Position numbers and translations under genes: made by a program. A stretch of DNA of 6,413 bases from positions 1 to 6,413 of the forward strand of contig UQVI01000104.1 in the NCBI GenBank assembly GCA_900544515.1, read 5' to 3'. Source of the stretch: an uncultured Oscillospiraceae bacterium (lineage in GTDB: Bacteria; Bacillota; Clostridia; Oscillospirales; Acutalibacteraceae). The first letter of the stretch is position 1, and every line of letters starts with the position of its first letter. This document shows positions 1 to 6,369 of this stretch, piece after piece. A model generated the notes under the pieces. That model worked only from the letters and a program-made list of their open reading frames with translations, made no database searches and was not told where the DNA came from.

Positions 1-34
1 GTCTCGTGGGCTCGGAGATGTGTATAAGAGACAG
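1..34 (+). other. Nextera transposase adapter (Read 2 side), not genomic
   Basis: These bases match the Illumina Nextera Read 2 transposase adapter exactly, ending in the 19-base Tn5 mosaic end AGATGTGTATAAGAGACAG at 16-34. It is library-preparation sequence left in the assembly. An open frame through it adds the false residues MGSEMCIRDR to the first gene; the MCIRDR string is a recurrent contaminant of metagenomic protein sets. Native sequence begins at about 35. Confidence 0.98.
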
Positions 35-44
35 GGATAATAAA

Positions 45-1361
45 GTGAGTGAATTGAAAGATTCAAAAGCACTTGCAAGGCTTGAGGCACTCTTCGATGA
101 CGGCTCATTCACCCAGATTGATGCATTCGCAAAATCTGCTGATGGTGAGGTTGAAGTCGTTGCAGGCTTTGGTACTGTGAATGAGTGTGCGGTTTATGCT
201 TTTTCTCAGGATATTACTGTGAATGACGGTGCTGTCAGCGTTGCGCAGTGTGCAAAAATAAAGAAAATTTATGACCTCGCTGCAAAGACAGGCTGTCCTG
301 TTGTTTCCATTTTTGATTCAAACGGTGTTAAGCTCAGCGAAGGTTTTGAGGTGCTCAATGCTTATGGTGAGCTTGTTAAGGCATCATCATCTCTCAGCGG
401 TGTTTGTCCGCAGATTGCTGTTGTTGCTGGTGCTTGTCTTGGTACATCTGCTCTTATTGCAAATCTTGCAGACGTTGTTGTTGCAGTAAAGGATGCAGAT
501 TTTTATATTTCCGCACCAAGTGATGTAACTGCTGAGACTTCATATAAAGAGGGAACTGTTGACGTTCTCTGTGATGATTTTAACGGTGCTGTTGAGGCGG
601 TTAAGGATTTCGTTTCTCTGCTTCCTTCAAACAACCTTTCACCTGCACCTATCTTTGATTTTGCTGCATCGCAGGCTGCTGTGCAGGAGGGTGCTGATGC
701 ACTTTCAATCGTTGCATCTATTGCTGACGATGCATCTGTTGTTGAACTTAAGGGCGGTTATGCTGCATCTAACTGCAAAACAGCTCTTGCAACCGTAATG
801 GGCTCTACCGTAGGTTTTGTTGCATTTGAAGGCAATGCACTTTGCCCTGCTTGTTCCTATAAGGCTGAGGCTATGATTAAGCTCTGTGACGCTTATTCAA
901 TCCCTGTTGTAACACTTGTAAATGCTGACGGCGTTATCAGTGAAAAGGAAAATCAGACATTAACTGCTCTTACAAAGCTTACATCAGCTTATGCTTCTGC
1001 TACCTGTCCTAAGATTTCTGTTATCACAGGCAAAGCAATCGGATGCGCTTACATCACTCTTGCAGGCAAAGGTGCAAATGCGGATATTACCATTGCTTGG
1101 GACAGTGCAATTGCATCTCCTCTTGATGCTGATTCAGCAGTTGCCTTCCTGTTTAACGACAGACTTGCTGCAGGCGAAGACAGGGAAGCACTTAAGACTG
1201 AATATATTGAAACGGTTGCATCACCGTTTACTGCTGCTGCATGCGGTGCGGTTGATGATATCTGTACTCCTGGCGATACAAGAGCAAGAGTGATTGCTGC
1301 TCTTGATATGCTTGCAGGCAAGAGAGAAAACACTTTACCGAGAAAACATTCTGTTAAATAA
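45..1361 (+). CDS. Divergent acyl-CoA carboxyltransferase subunit (12S/MmdA-like)
   Basis: This is a carboxyl transferase-domain protein related to the 12S subunit of transcarboxylase and MmdA of methylmalonyl-CoA decarboxylase, which move CO2 between an acyl-CoA and biotin. I place the start at the GTG at 45 (438 residues). Only ten native bases precede it, so a longer native N-terminus cannot be excluded; the frame upstream is adapter. Family landmarks are recognisable in order: a GSFTQIDAF start (residues about 21-29), the N-terminal crotonase-like half (about 35-190), a C-terminal half (about 235-400) with CDAYSIPVVTLV, and a PRKH tail replacing the usual KKHGN. The protein is about 70-85 residues shorter than typical members (about 510-525). 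Key glycine motifs are changed: SGGAR is SNGVK, CAGGA is CLGTS, DVPGF is NADGV and YGGAY is IGCAY. It heads a run with the biotin carrier and OadA-like genes, which argues for a role in that complex, but it may be catalytically altered or structural. Confidence 0.82.
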   Translation: MSELKDSKALARLEALFDDGSFTQIDAFAKSADGEVEVVAGFGTVNECAVYAFSQDITVNDGAVSVAQCAKIKKIYDLAAKTGCPVVSIFDSNGVKLSEGFEVLNAYGELVKASSSLSGVCPQIAVVAGACLGTSALIANLADVVVAVKDADFYISAPSDVTAETSYKEGTVDVLCDDFNGAVEAVKDFVSLLPSNNLSPAPIFDFAASQAAVQEGADALSIVASIADDASVVELKGGYAASNCKTALATVMGSTVGFVAFEGNALCPACSYKAEAMIKLCDAYSIPVVTLVNADGVISEKENQTLTALTKLTSAYASATCPKISVITGKAIGCAYITLAGKGANADITIAWDSAIASPLDADSAVAFLFNDRLAAGEDREALKTEYIETVASPFTAAACGAVDDICTPGDTRARVIAALDMLAGKRENTLPRKHSVK

Positions 1362-1366
1362 TTAGT

Positions 1367-1371
1367 GGAGG
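1367..1371 (+). promoter_or_regulatory. Ribosome binding site GGAGG setting the biotin carrier start
   Basis: A GGAGG lies 8 bases before the ATG at 1380. It favours that ATG over the in-frame GTG at 1365, which overlaps the site itself, so the first five codons of the longer frame are probably untranslated. Confidence 0.85.
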
Positions 1372-1379
1372 ATTATGAT

Positions 1380-1760
1380 ATGAAAAATTATACAATTACT
1401 GTAAATGGTACACCATATAGCGTAACTGTTGAGGAAAACGGCTCATCAGCATCTACACCTGTTCAGGCAGCTCCTGCTCCTGTTGCAAATGCACCGGTTG
1501 CGGCTCCTGCATCTGCACCTGCTCCTGCTGCTTCAGGCTCAGCAGGCAGTGTTAAAGTTGAGGCGCCTATGCCGGGTAACATCCTTGATGTAAAGGTAGC
1601 TCCGGGTACTGCTGTTACAAGCGGTCAGGTACTCTGCATTCTTGAGGCTATGAAAATGGAGAATGATATCGTTGCTCCTCAGGCCGGTACTGTTGCATCC
1701 GTTAATGTAAATAAGGGTGACAGCGTTGAGGCAGGTCAGGTTATTATCACATTGAATTAA
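1380..1760 (+). CDS. Biotin carboxyl carrier protein (transcarboxylase 1.3S-like)
   Basis: A small biotin/lipoyl attachment protein of 126 residues, close in size to the 123-residue 1.3S subunit of propionibacterial transcarboxylase. Residues 1-20 form the short strand segment typical of these carriers (YTITVNGTPYSVTV). Residues about 23-57 are an Ala/Pro/Ser flexible linker that lets the domain swing between active sites. Residues about 58-126 are the biotinyl domain, with APMPGNI, the EAMKMEN motif (biotinylated lysine predicted at K92) and the matching APQAGTV half of the barrel. The start is chosen by the GGAGG at 1367-1371. It sits 18 bases after the carboxyltransferase and 12 bases before the OadA-like gene, so the three are almost certainly co-transcribed. 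It is the shared carboxyl shuttle. It could equally serve a decarboxylase pump or a transcarboxylase; sequence alone does not decide. Confidence 0.94.
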   Translation: MKNYTITVNGTPYSVTVEENGSSASTPVQAAPAPVANAPVAAPASAPAPAASGSAGSVKVEAPMPGNILDVKVAPGTAVTSGQVLCILEAMKMENDIVAPQAGTVASVNVNKGDSVEAGQVIITLN

Positions 1761-1766
1761 GGGGTG
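1761..1766 (+). promoter_or_regulatory. Ribosome binding site of the OadA-like gene
   Basis: GGGGTG begins directly after the stop codon of the biotin carrier and lies 6 bases before the ATG at 1773. It is a somewhat weak match to the AGGAGG consensus but is well placed. Confidence 0.6.
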
Positions 1767-1772
1767 CTATAA

Positions 1773-3170
1773 ATGGCTAAAATCGGTATTACAGAAACAG
1801 TCTTACGTGATGCACATCAGTCCTTGATAGCAACCCGTATGACTACTGATGAATTTTCAGATATTCTTGAAAAGATGGACAAAATCGGCTATCATTCACT
1901 TGAATGCTGGGGCGGTGCTACATTTGACTCCTGTCTCAGATTTTTGAATGAGGATCCGTGGGACAGGCTCAGATTAATCCGTGAAAAGTGTCCGAACACA
2001 AAATTGCAGATGCTCTTCAGAGGTCAGAATATGCTTGGCTATCGTCACTATTCCGACGAGCTTGTTGACTATTTTGTAAAGAAGAGTATTGATAACGGTA
2101 TTGATATTTTAAGAATTTTTGATGCTCTTAACGATGTTCGCAATCTTCAGACAGCTATTAACGCTGCTAAAAAATACGGCGGTCACGTTCAGGCAGCGAT
2201 TTCTTACACAACAGGTCCTGTATTTGATATTGAGTATTACTGCAATTATGCTAAACAGCTTGAAAATGCAGGTGCTGATTCGATCTGTATTAAGGATATG
2301 GCAGGCCTTTTAACTCCATACGGCACATATGATCTTGTAAAGGCACTTAAGGAAACAGTAAATGTTCCGATTCAGCTTCATTCACATTACACATCAGGTC
2401 TTGCGTCAATGGTACAGCTTAAGGGTGTTGAGGCAGGTGTCGATGTAATTGATACTGCAATCAGTCCTCTCGCAATGGGTACTTCACATCCTGCTACTGA
2501 ATCAATGGTTGCTGCTTTTCAGGGTACACCTTATGATACAGGTCTTGATATTAAAGCACTTACTGAGATTCGTGACTATTTCACACCACTTCGTGAAAAG
2601 TATCTCGAGTCAGGTCTCCTTGATCCTAAGATGCTTGGGGTAGATGCAAACACCCTTCTTTATCAGGTGCCGGGCGGAATGCTTTCAAATCTCGTTTCAC
2701 AGCTCAAGCAGGCTGGTAAGGCTGATAAGCTTGAGGAGGTACTCAATGAGGTTCCGAGAGTCCGTGAGGATTCCGGTTATCCGCCTCTTGTTACTCCGAC
2801 CTCTCAGATTGTTGGTACTCAGGCAGTGTTCAACATCATTATGGGTGAGAGATATAAAATGGTAACGAAGGAATTCAAGGATATGGTAGCCGGAAAGTAT
2901 GGTAAGACCCCTTGCGAAATTAATCCTGAATTCAGAAAGAAAATCGTTGGAGACGATGATATTATTGATTGTCGTCCTGCTGATTTGATTACCGATACAA
3001 TTGATTCCTTTAAGGATGAGATTAAGGAATTCTATGAGCAGGAGGAAGATATTCTTTCCTATGCTCAGTTTGGTCAGGTTGCTACTAAGTTTTTCGAGAA
3101 GAGAAGAGATGCAAAGTATAACCTTGACGGAAAGCACGATAATATCGAAACAAAAGTTCATCCGGTATAA
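1773..3170 (+). CDS. oadA: Pyruvate/oxaloacetate carboxyltransferase (OadA alpha / transcarboxylase 5S type), no biotin domain
   Basis: A cytoplasmic enzyme of 465 residues that moves the carboxyl group between oxaloacetate/pyruvate and the biotin of the carrier protein. The HMGL-like TIM barrel (about 4-265) shows the family signatures: RDAHQS (D13, metal ligand), ECWGGATFD (44-52), FRGQN (82-86), RIFDALND (114-121), IKDMAG with the predicted carbamylated lysine K174, and LHSHYTSG with metal ligands H203 and H205. The conserved carboxylase C-terminal domain follows (about 285-450), including PGGMLSNL (300-307). The spacing of lysine to first histidine (29 residues) is as in pyruvate carboxylases. 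Classical OadA proteins are near 590 residues with a fused biotin domain; here the chain ends after the conserved domain and biotin is supplied by the preceding gene, as in the 5S subunit. All catalytic residues look intact. It is followed by a strong terminator, so it is the last gene of the operon. OadA versus 5S cannot be separated by sequence alone. Confidence 0.95.
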   Translation: MAKIGITETVLRDAHQSLIATRMTTDEFSDILEKMDKIGYHSLECWGGATFDSCLRFLNEDPWDRLRLIREKCPNTKLQMLFRGQNMLGYRHYSDELVDYFVKKSIDNGIDILRIFDALNDVRNLQTAINAAKKYGGHVQAAISYTTGPVFDIEYYCNYAKQLENAGADSICIKDMAGLLTPYGTYDLVKALKETVNVPIQLHSHYTSGLASMVQLKGVEAGVDVIDTAISPLAMGTSHPATESMVAAFQGTPYDTGLDIKALTEIRDYFTPLREKYLESGLLDPKMLGVDANTLLYQVPGGMLSNLVSQLKQAGKADKLEEVLNEVPRVREDSGYPPLVTPTSQIVGTQAVFNIIMGERYKMVTKEFKDMVAGKYGKTPCEINPEFRKKIVGDDDIIDCRPADLITDTIDSFKDEIKEFYEQEEDILSYAQFGQVATKFFEKRRDAKYNLDGKHDNIETKVHPV

Positions 3171-3177
3171 AAAATGA

Positions 3178-3213
3178 AACCTGTTTGGAATATTCCAAAC
3201 AGGTTATTTTTTT
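3178..3213 (+). terminator. Rho-independent terminator, probably bidirectional
   Basis: Positions 3178-3205 form a perfect palindrome: a stem of at least 12 base pairs with CCTGTTTGG in its left arm and an ATAT loop. Seven T residues follow on the plus strand (3207-3213). Read on the minus strand, the same stem is followed within a few bases by a six-T run (from the A tract at 3169-3174). It lies 7 bases past the OadA-like stop and 17 bases beyond the stop of the convergent TPM gene, so it can end both operons. Confidence 0.93.
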
Positions 3214-3222
3214 GCGTTTATA

Positions 3223-4134
3223 TTAGAATTTTCCTGAAGAGCCGCCGTGTGTGGTTCCTGAGGAGCCTACGTGAGTACTGCCGGAGCTATGGCTGCTTGC
3301 ACTTTCCGTTTTGACAAAATGTTCCGAATGTTCGTTTCGTATAAAACGGTCATAGTGCTCAACAACGTTGATGTTTCCGTCGATATAAGGTACAGTGGAA
3401 TAACCAGCCTCATTTCCAAGCATTTTTTTGTTGTTCTTAGCTCTTTTGATAAAGGCAACGATAAGACCGACTATGATTCCTGCAATAATGCTTGAAACAG
3501 CAATTTCAAGTGCATATGCCTTTGTGGATTTCAGCTGCGGATTGTTCTCATAGTAGTGATAGGAATGGTTTGATTCTGTACTGTCGGCATTATATCCAAG
3601 TGTATAATTGACGTAGTTATCTATGTAAATGTCACAATTTACACAGAAGACGTTAAAAGCGTCATACCATTCATCATTGCCAAGATAACTCATAATTGAG
3701 CTGATTATTTCTTCCTGAATATCATCGGTAAAGGCATTGATTGCTCCGCCTGCGGTGCTGATTGCCCAGTCGCGCTCCTCCATGCTGATCAGTAAAAGAA
3801 TACCGTCTTCAGCAAAGCCATTATAATCATAAAAATCATCGGCAAATTCTGTAGCTGTATAGCCATTAAGACTGCCTGTTGTAACAATTACAGCATCGTA
3901 TCCATACGTTTCATAAATGTTGTCAAGCTGTTCTTTCAGCTCATCCTCTTCAGAATCGGTGAGTAAATCCGCGTCATCAACCAGCCGTTCTGAAATCCTT
4001 TCTGACGGAGTGGCAGAATTGGAACGATAGTCTTTCCAATCCTCAGCATAGGCAGAGAATACTGTGGCAAAACAGAAAGCAGTTAACACCGTAAGGGCTA
4101 AAATAAATGATAAAAAATTTTTTCTCATTTTCAT
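3223..4134 (-). CDS. TPM-domain membrane protein (YgcG/YdjH-like)
   Basis: A 303-residue exported protein with a TPM domain (formerly DUF477). An N-terminal signal sequence (residues 1-30) has a basic start, a hydrophobic core and a likely cleavage at AYA/ED. The TPM domain spans about 47-175, with LVDDADLLTD, the VIVTTGSL strand, DDFYDYNGF and GILLLISMEERDWAIST. A single membrane segment follows (about 206-229), then basic residues KRAKNNKK, so the final 75 residues should be cytoplasmic. The tail ends in a Ser/Gly/His-rich stretch closing with SSGKF, a reduced version of the Gly-rich tail of YgcG-type proteins. I chose the ATG at 4134: it lies one base after the upstream stop and 10 bases after GGGAGGG. 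An in-frame ATG at 4128 is a close alternative, and a longer frame to 4185 would run through the upstream gene. In B. subtilis the comparable YdjH pairs with YdjG to recruit YdjI and PspA; the same role here is inference. Confidence 0.9.
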   Translation of the reverse strand: MKMRKNFLSFILALTVLTAFCFATVFSAYAEDWKDYRSNSATPSERISERLVDDADLLTDSEEDELKEQLDNIYETYGYDAVIVTTGSLNGYTATEFADDFYDYNGFAEDGILLLISMEERDWAISTAGGAINAFTDDIQEEIISSIMSYLGNDEWYDAFNVFCVNCDIYIDNYVNYTLGYNADSTESNHSYHYYENNPQLKSTKAYALEIAVSSIIAGIIVGLIVAFIKRAKNNKKMLGNEAGYSTVPYIDGNINVVEHYDRFIRNEHSEHFVKTESASSHSSGSTHVGSSGTTHGGSSGKF

Positions 4135-4135
4135 A

Positions 4136-5206
4136 TCAGAATAACCCTCCCAGTATCTGTATAATCGTCCATAAAGCAATGGCAATGCTGCCGCTTATTG
4201 CAAAATCTCTGAAAAATATTTTCCTTTTTTTCTTAGGGTCACTGGGAAGCTTGCCGACAATTTTACCTGTCTGTCCGTTTACTGCAAATCTGAAATTCTC
4301 TGCGTTAAAGGTTGTATTTAAAATCCATACCGGACAGAGCATATAGTAAGGCTCTTCGGTGTGATTTAAAGAGATATTTGTATATGTATTATGCTTTGTG
4401 TCATAGCCGTTAACAGTGCTTTCCATTGCAGATCTTGCACCGTTTTCTACTCTTAACCGCACTCTTTCCTTGAGTTCGTCACTTGTCTCATCATATTTGT
4501 CAGCAGTAAAACCTGATAGATATGCAGTTTCAAAGGGTACAGACTCCCTGAAATCAAAAGGCTCAATCGAGTCCATCATTTTATCGTCCATCTTTTTTGA
4601 TGCATCGGCAGGAACATTCTTAAAATGGATGATTCCTTTTCTCATTACATCAAATACTGCTGAATCTGTTATTTCATAATATCCGCCGCTGGCATTTCTG
4701 CGGTGATGGGTATTTCTCCTGCATTCGTAATTTACCTGTGCCGTTGTCGAAACATTGTAAATCCAGTAGGGGACATATATACCCTTGATTTCATCCAGAT
4801 GATTTTCATCGCTGAAAGCATCTGGAAGATACGGCTTATTCTTGTAATGTGATGCAAGCAAACTTTTTGCATCGTTCTTGGAAACTTTAAATGGAATAAT
4901 CTGCTTTGGCGAAAAATTACCCTGTACATTTTCACAAAGGATAATCGGATTATCACAGAAAGGGCAGGAAGTAGCACTTGTGTTTTCCTCAGTCACAATT
5001 TCACCGCCGCAGGACTGACAGATATATGTTTTCAGTCCTGTATGGGCTTGCGCTTCATCTGCTTTCACATTTTCCTGTGTTACGATAACTGCCTCATCAA
5101 CTGAAAATTCACTGTCACAGTAGGGGCATTTCATTGTCTGTGTCTCACTGCTGAATTCCACACGACCGTCACAGTGGGGACATTTGTATTGAATGATTTC
5201 GGACAT
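4136..5206 (-). CDS. Double zinc-ribbon protein with C-terminal membrane anchor (YdjG-like)
   Basis: A 356-residue protein with two N-terminal zinc ribbons, each made of two CxxC pairs: C9/C12 with C27/C30, and C63/C66 with C81/C84. The N-terminal part resembles the TFIIB-type or rubredoxin-like ribbons that lead databases to mislabel such proteins as PriA helicase; there is no helicase motif. A central domain (about 100-325) contains the family signature IKGIYVPYWIYN (140-151) and a second CPVWILNT (291-298). A KKKRK patch (325-329) precedes one hydrophobic segment (about 335-353) ending at the C-terminus, so the protein is probably tail-anchored with ribbons in the cytoplasm. The start ATG is set by GAGGAG 5 bases upstream. 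It follows the SPFH gene by 25 bases and leads directly into the TPM gene. By family and neighbours it corresponds to B. subtilis YdjG, a partner of YdjH in a membrane-stress complex; the biochemical role here is inferred. Confidence 0.88.
   Translation of the reverse strand: MSEIIQYKCPHCDGRVEFSSETQTMKCPYCDSEFSVDEAVIVTQENVKADEAQAHTGLKTYICQSCGGEIVTEENTSATSCPFCDNPIILCENVQGNFSPKQIIPFKVSKNDAKSLLASHYKNKPYLPDAFSDENHLDEIKGIYVPYWIYNVSTTAQVNYECRRNTHHRRNASGGYYEITDSAVFDVMRKGIIHFKNVPADASKKMDDKMMDSIEPFDFRESVPFETAYLSGFTADKYDETSDELKERVRLRVENGARSAMESTVNGYDTKHNTYTNISLNHTEEPYYMLCPVWILNTTFNAENFRFAVNGQTGKIVGKLPSDPKKKRKIFFRDFAISGSIAIALWTIIQILGGLF
4145..4151 (-). promoter_or_regulatory. Ribosome binding site of the TPM gene inside the preceding gene
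   Basis: On the minus strand GGGAGGG lies within the last codons of the zinc-ribbon gene, 10 bases before the ATG at 4134. The stop (TGA, 4138-4136) and the start are separated by one base, an arrangement that suggests translational coupling. The site rules out the longer frame from 4185 as the real protein. Confidence 0.8.
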
Positions 5207-5211
5207 ATTTT

Positions 5212-5217
5212 CTCCTC
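5212..5217 (-). promoter_or_regulatory. Ribosome binding site of the zinc-ribbon gene
   Basis: On the minus strand GAGGAG lies 5 bases before the ATG at 5206, inside the 25-base gap after the SPFH gene. No terminator or promoter-like structure is visible in that gap, so the genes are probably co-transcribed. Confidence 0.8.
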
Positions 5218-5231
5218 TTATGTCTTAATGA

Positions 5232-6369
5232 TTATTGAATATCGCTGTCTGTGAAAGGGTCACCGCATTCAGGACAGAATTTCGGCGGATTATGTGGGTC
5301 ATCAGGCTCCCAGCCGCATTTGTCGCATCTGTATAACGGTGCTCCCTGTGGCTTGGGCTTACCGCATTCACTGCAGAATTTACCCTTGTTTAATGCACCA
5401 CAGCTGCAGTTCCAGCCTGCCTCAGGCTTTGCTTTACCGCAGTTTGAGCAGAATTTTCCGCTGTTGTGCTGACCGCATTCGCAGCTCCAGGTATTCTGTG
5501 TGTTCTGAATATTGTTATTTTGCTGACCCATAGCGTAAAGATTCTGGGCATTCATTGCTCCTGCATTCTGCGCAAATCCCATACCCACAAAGCCGTTCAT
5601 TGCACCGCCTGTGTTTCCTGCAGCTGTTTTCATAGCATCAGCCTGAGCACCAACGAGAGTGGCAGCTGCCATTGTAGGGTCACGCATAATCGCATTTTTC
5701 TGTGCCTGCTTAATCATTTCAGCATCGTCATCAGGGAGAGTGACGGAATTCATTGCAATGGAAATTACTGAGATTCCTCTGAGTTCACTCCATTTTTTCA
5801 TCAGTGTTTCGTTAACTGCATCGGAAAGCGCTTCAACGTGAGCCGGAATAGCATTCGGTCTGATTTCCATATCGGAAATTTTTGCAAGTGCAGGCTGAAG
5901 TGCACTGATAAATTCCGTCTTAAGCTGTGCATCAATTTCACTTCTGTCGTATGTATTTGTAATATTGCCGCATACATTGGTGTAGAACAAAAGGGGATTG
6001 GTGATTTTATAGGAATACACACCGTTACAGCGGATAGATACATCAATGTCAAGACCTATATTCCTGTCAACTACTCTGAAGGGAATCGGACTTGCCGAGC
6101 CGAATTTATTATCAACAATCTCCTTTGTGTTGAAATAGTAAACTCTCTGGTCCTTTCCGGGATCGCCGCCATAGGTGAATCTCTTTCCTATGATGTTAAA
6201 CGTATTTTTTAAACCCTCACCAAAGCTGCCGCAGAAAAGACTCGGCTCGGTTGACATATTGTATGTATATTCACCGGGTTCAGCACAGAATTCAACTATT
6301 TTTCCCTGCTCAACAATAATCATACATTGACCATCTGCAACGGCAATACCTGAGCCATTTGTTATGATG
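5232..6369 (-). CDS. SPFH-domain protein with C-terminal zinc ribbons (YdjI-like), 5' end missing
   Basis: A partial gene: the true start lies beyond the contig end. About 378 native residues remain, the first complete codon being ATC at 6368-6366. The apparent start at 6398 and its residues MGSEMCIRDS are adapter. Members of this family I recall have roughly 50 further N-terminal residues. The native part begins with IITNGSGIAVADGQCMII and contains the SPFH (band 7/virion core-like) fold to about residue 225, with RVYYFNTKEI and a later helical stretch. A Gly/Ala/Met/Asn/Gln-rich linker follows (about 240-293). The tail has three ribbon units: two near-identical 25-residue repeats (CxCG...GKFCSxCGKxKP) and a final CDKCG...CPECG. 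SPFH proteins scaffold membrane microdomains; the B. subtilis counterpart YdjI binds YdjG/YdjH and recruits PspA. The gene is the first visible member of the minus-strand operon. Family assignment is firm, while the cellular role is by analogy. Confidence 0.9.
5340..5489 (-). repeat. Tandem duplication of a 25-residue zinc-ribbon unit within the SPFH gene
   Basis: Two directly adjacent 75-base units (5489-5415 and 5414-5340) encode matching ribbons. Both begin with Trp, carry CxCG, then GKFCSxCGKxKP, and keep all four cysteines and identical spacing. The regular unit length points to internal duplication followed by divergence. Confidence 0.85.

Noticed and set aside
1441..1550. DNA repeat in the Ala/Pro linker of the biotin carrier
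   Set aside because: The GCTCCTGC-like repetition reflects low-complexity Ala/Pro coding for a flexible linker, as is normal in this family.
1380..1760. AccB of acetyl-CoA carboxylase
   Set aside because: The length, short N-terminal strand and placement between two transferases fit the 1.3S/decarboxylase carrier better, and no accC or accA/D lies nearby.
2697..3161. Minus-strand open frame of 154 codons opposite the OadA-like gene
   Set aside because: It is antisense to the conserved C-terminal domain of a clear enzyme gene. Its composition is that of a shadow frame and no family is recognisable.
3271..3495. Plus-strand open frame of 74 codons opposite the TPM gene
   Set aside because: It lies antisense to a well-supported gene with signal peptide and domain, has no clear ribosome site and no recognisable protein features.
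4136..5206. PriA-like DNA helicase
   Set aside because: Only the zinc-ribbon cysteines resemble PriA. There are no Walker or helicase motifs, and the C-terminus is a membrane segment.
5838..6212. Plus-strand open frame of 124 codons opposite the SPFH gene
   Set aside because: It is antisense to the conserved SPFH domain. It is Cys/Ile-rich with no motif, and no transcription signals are visible.
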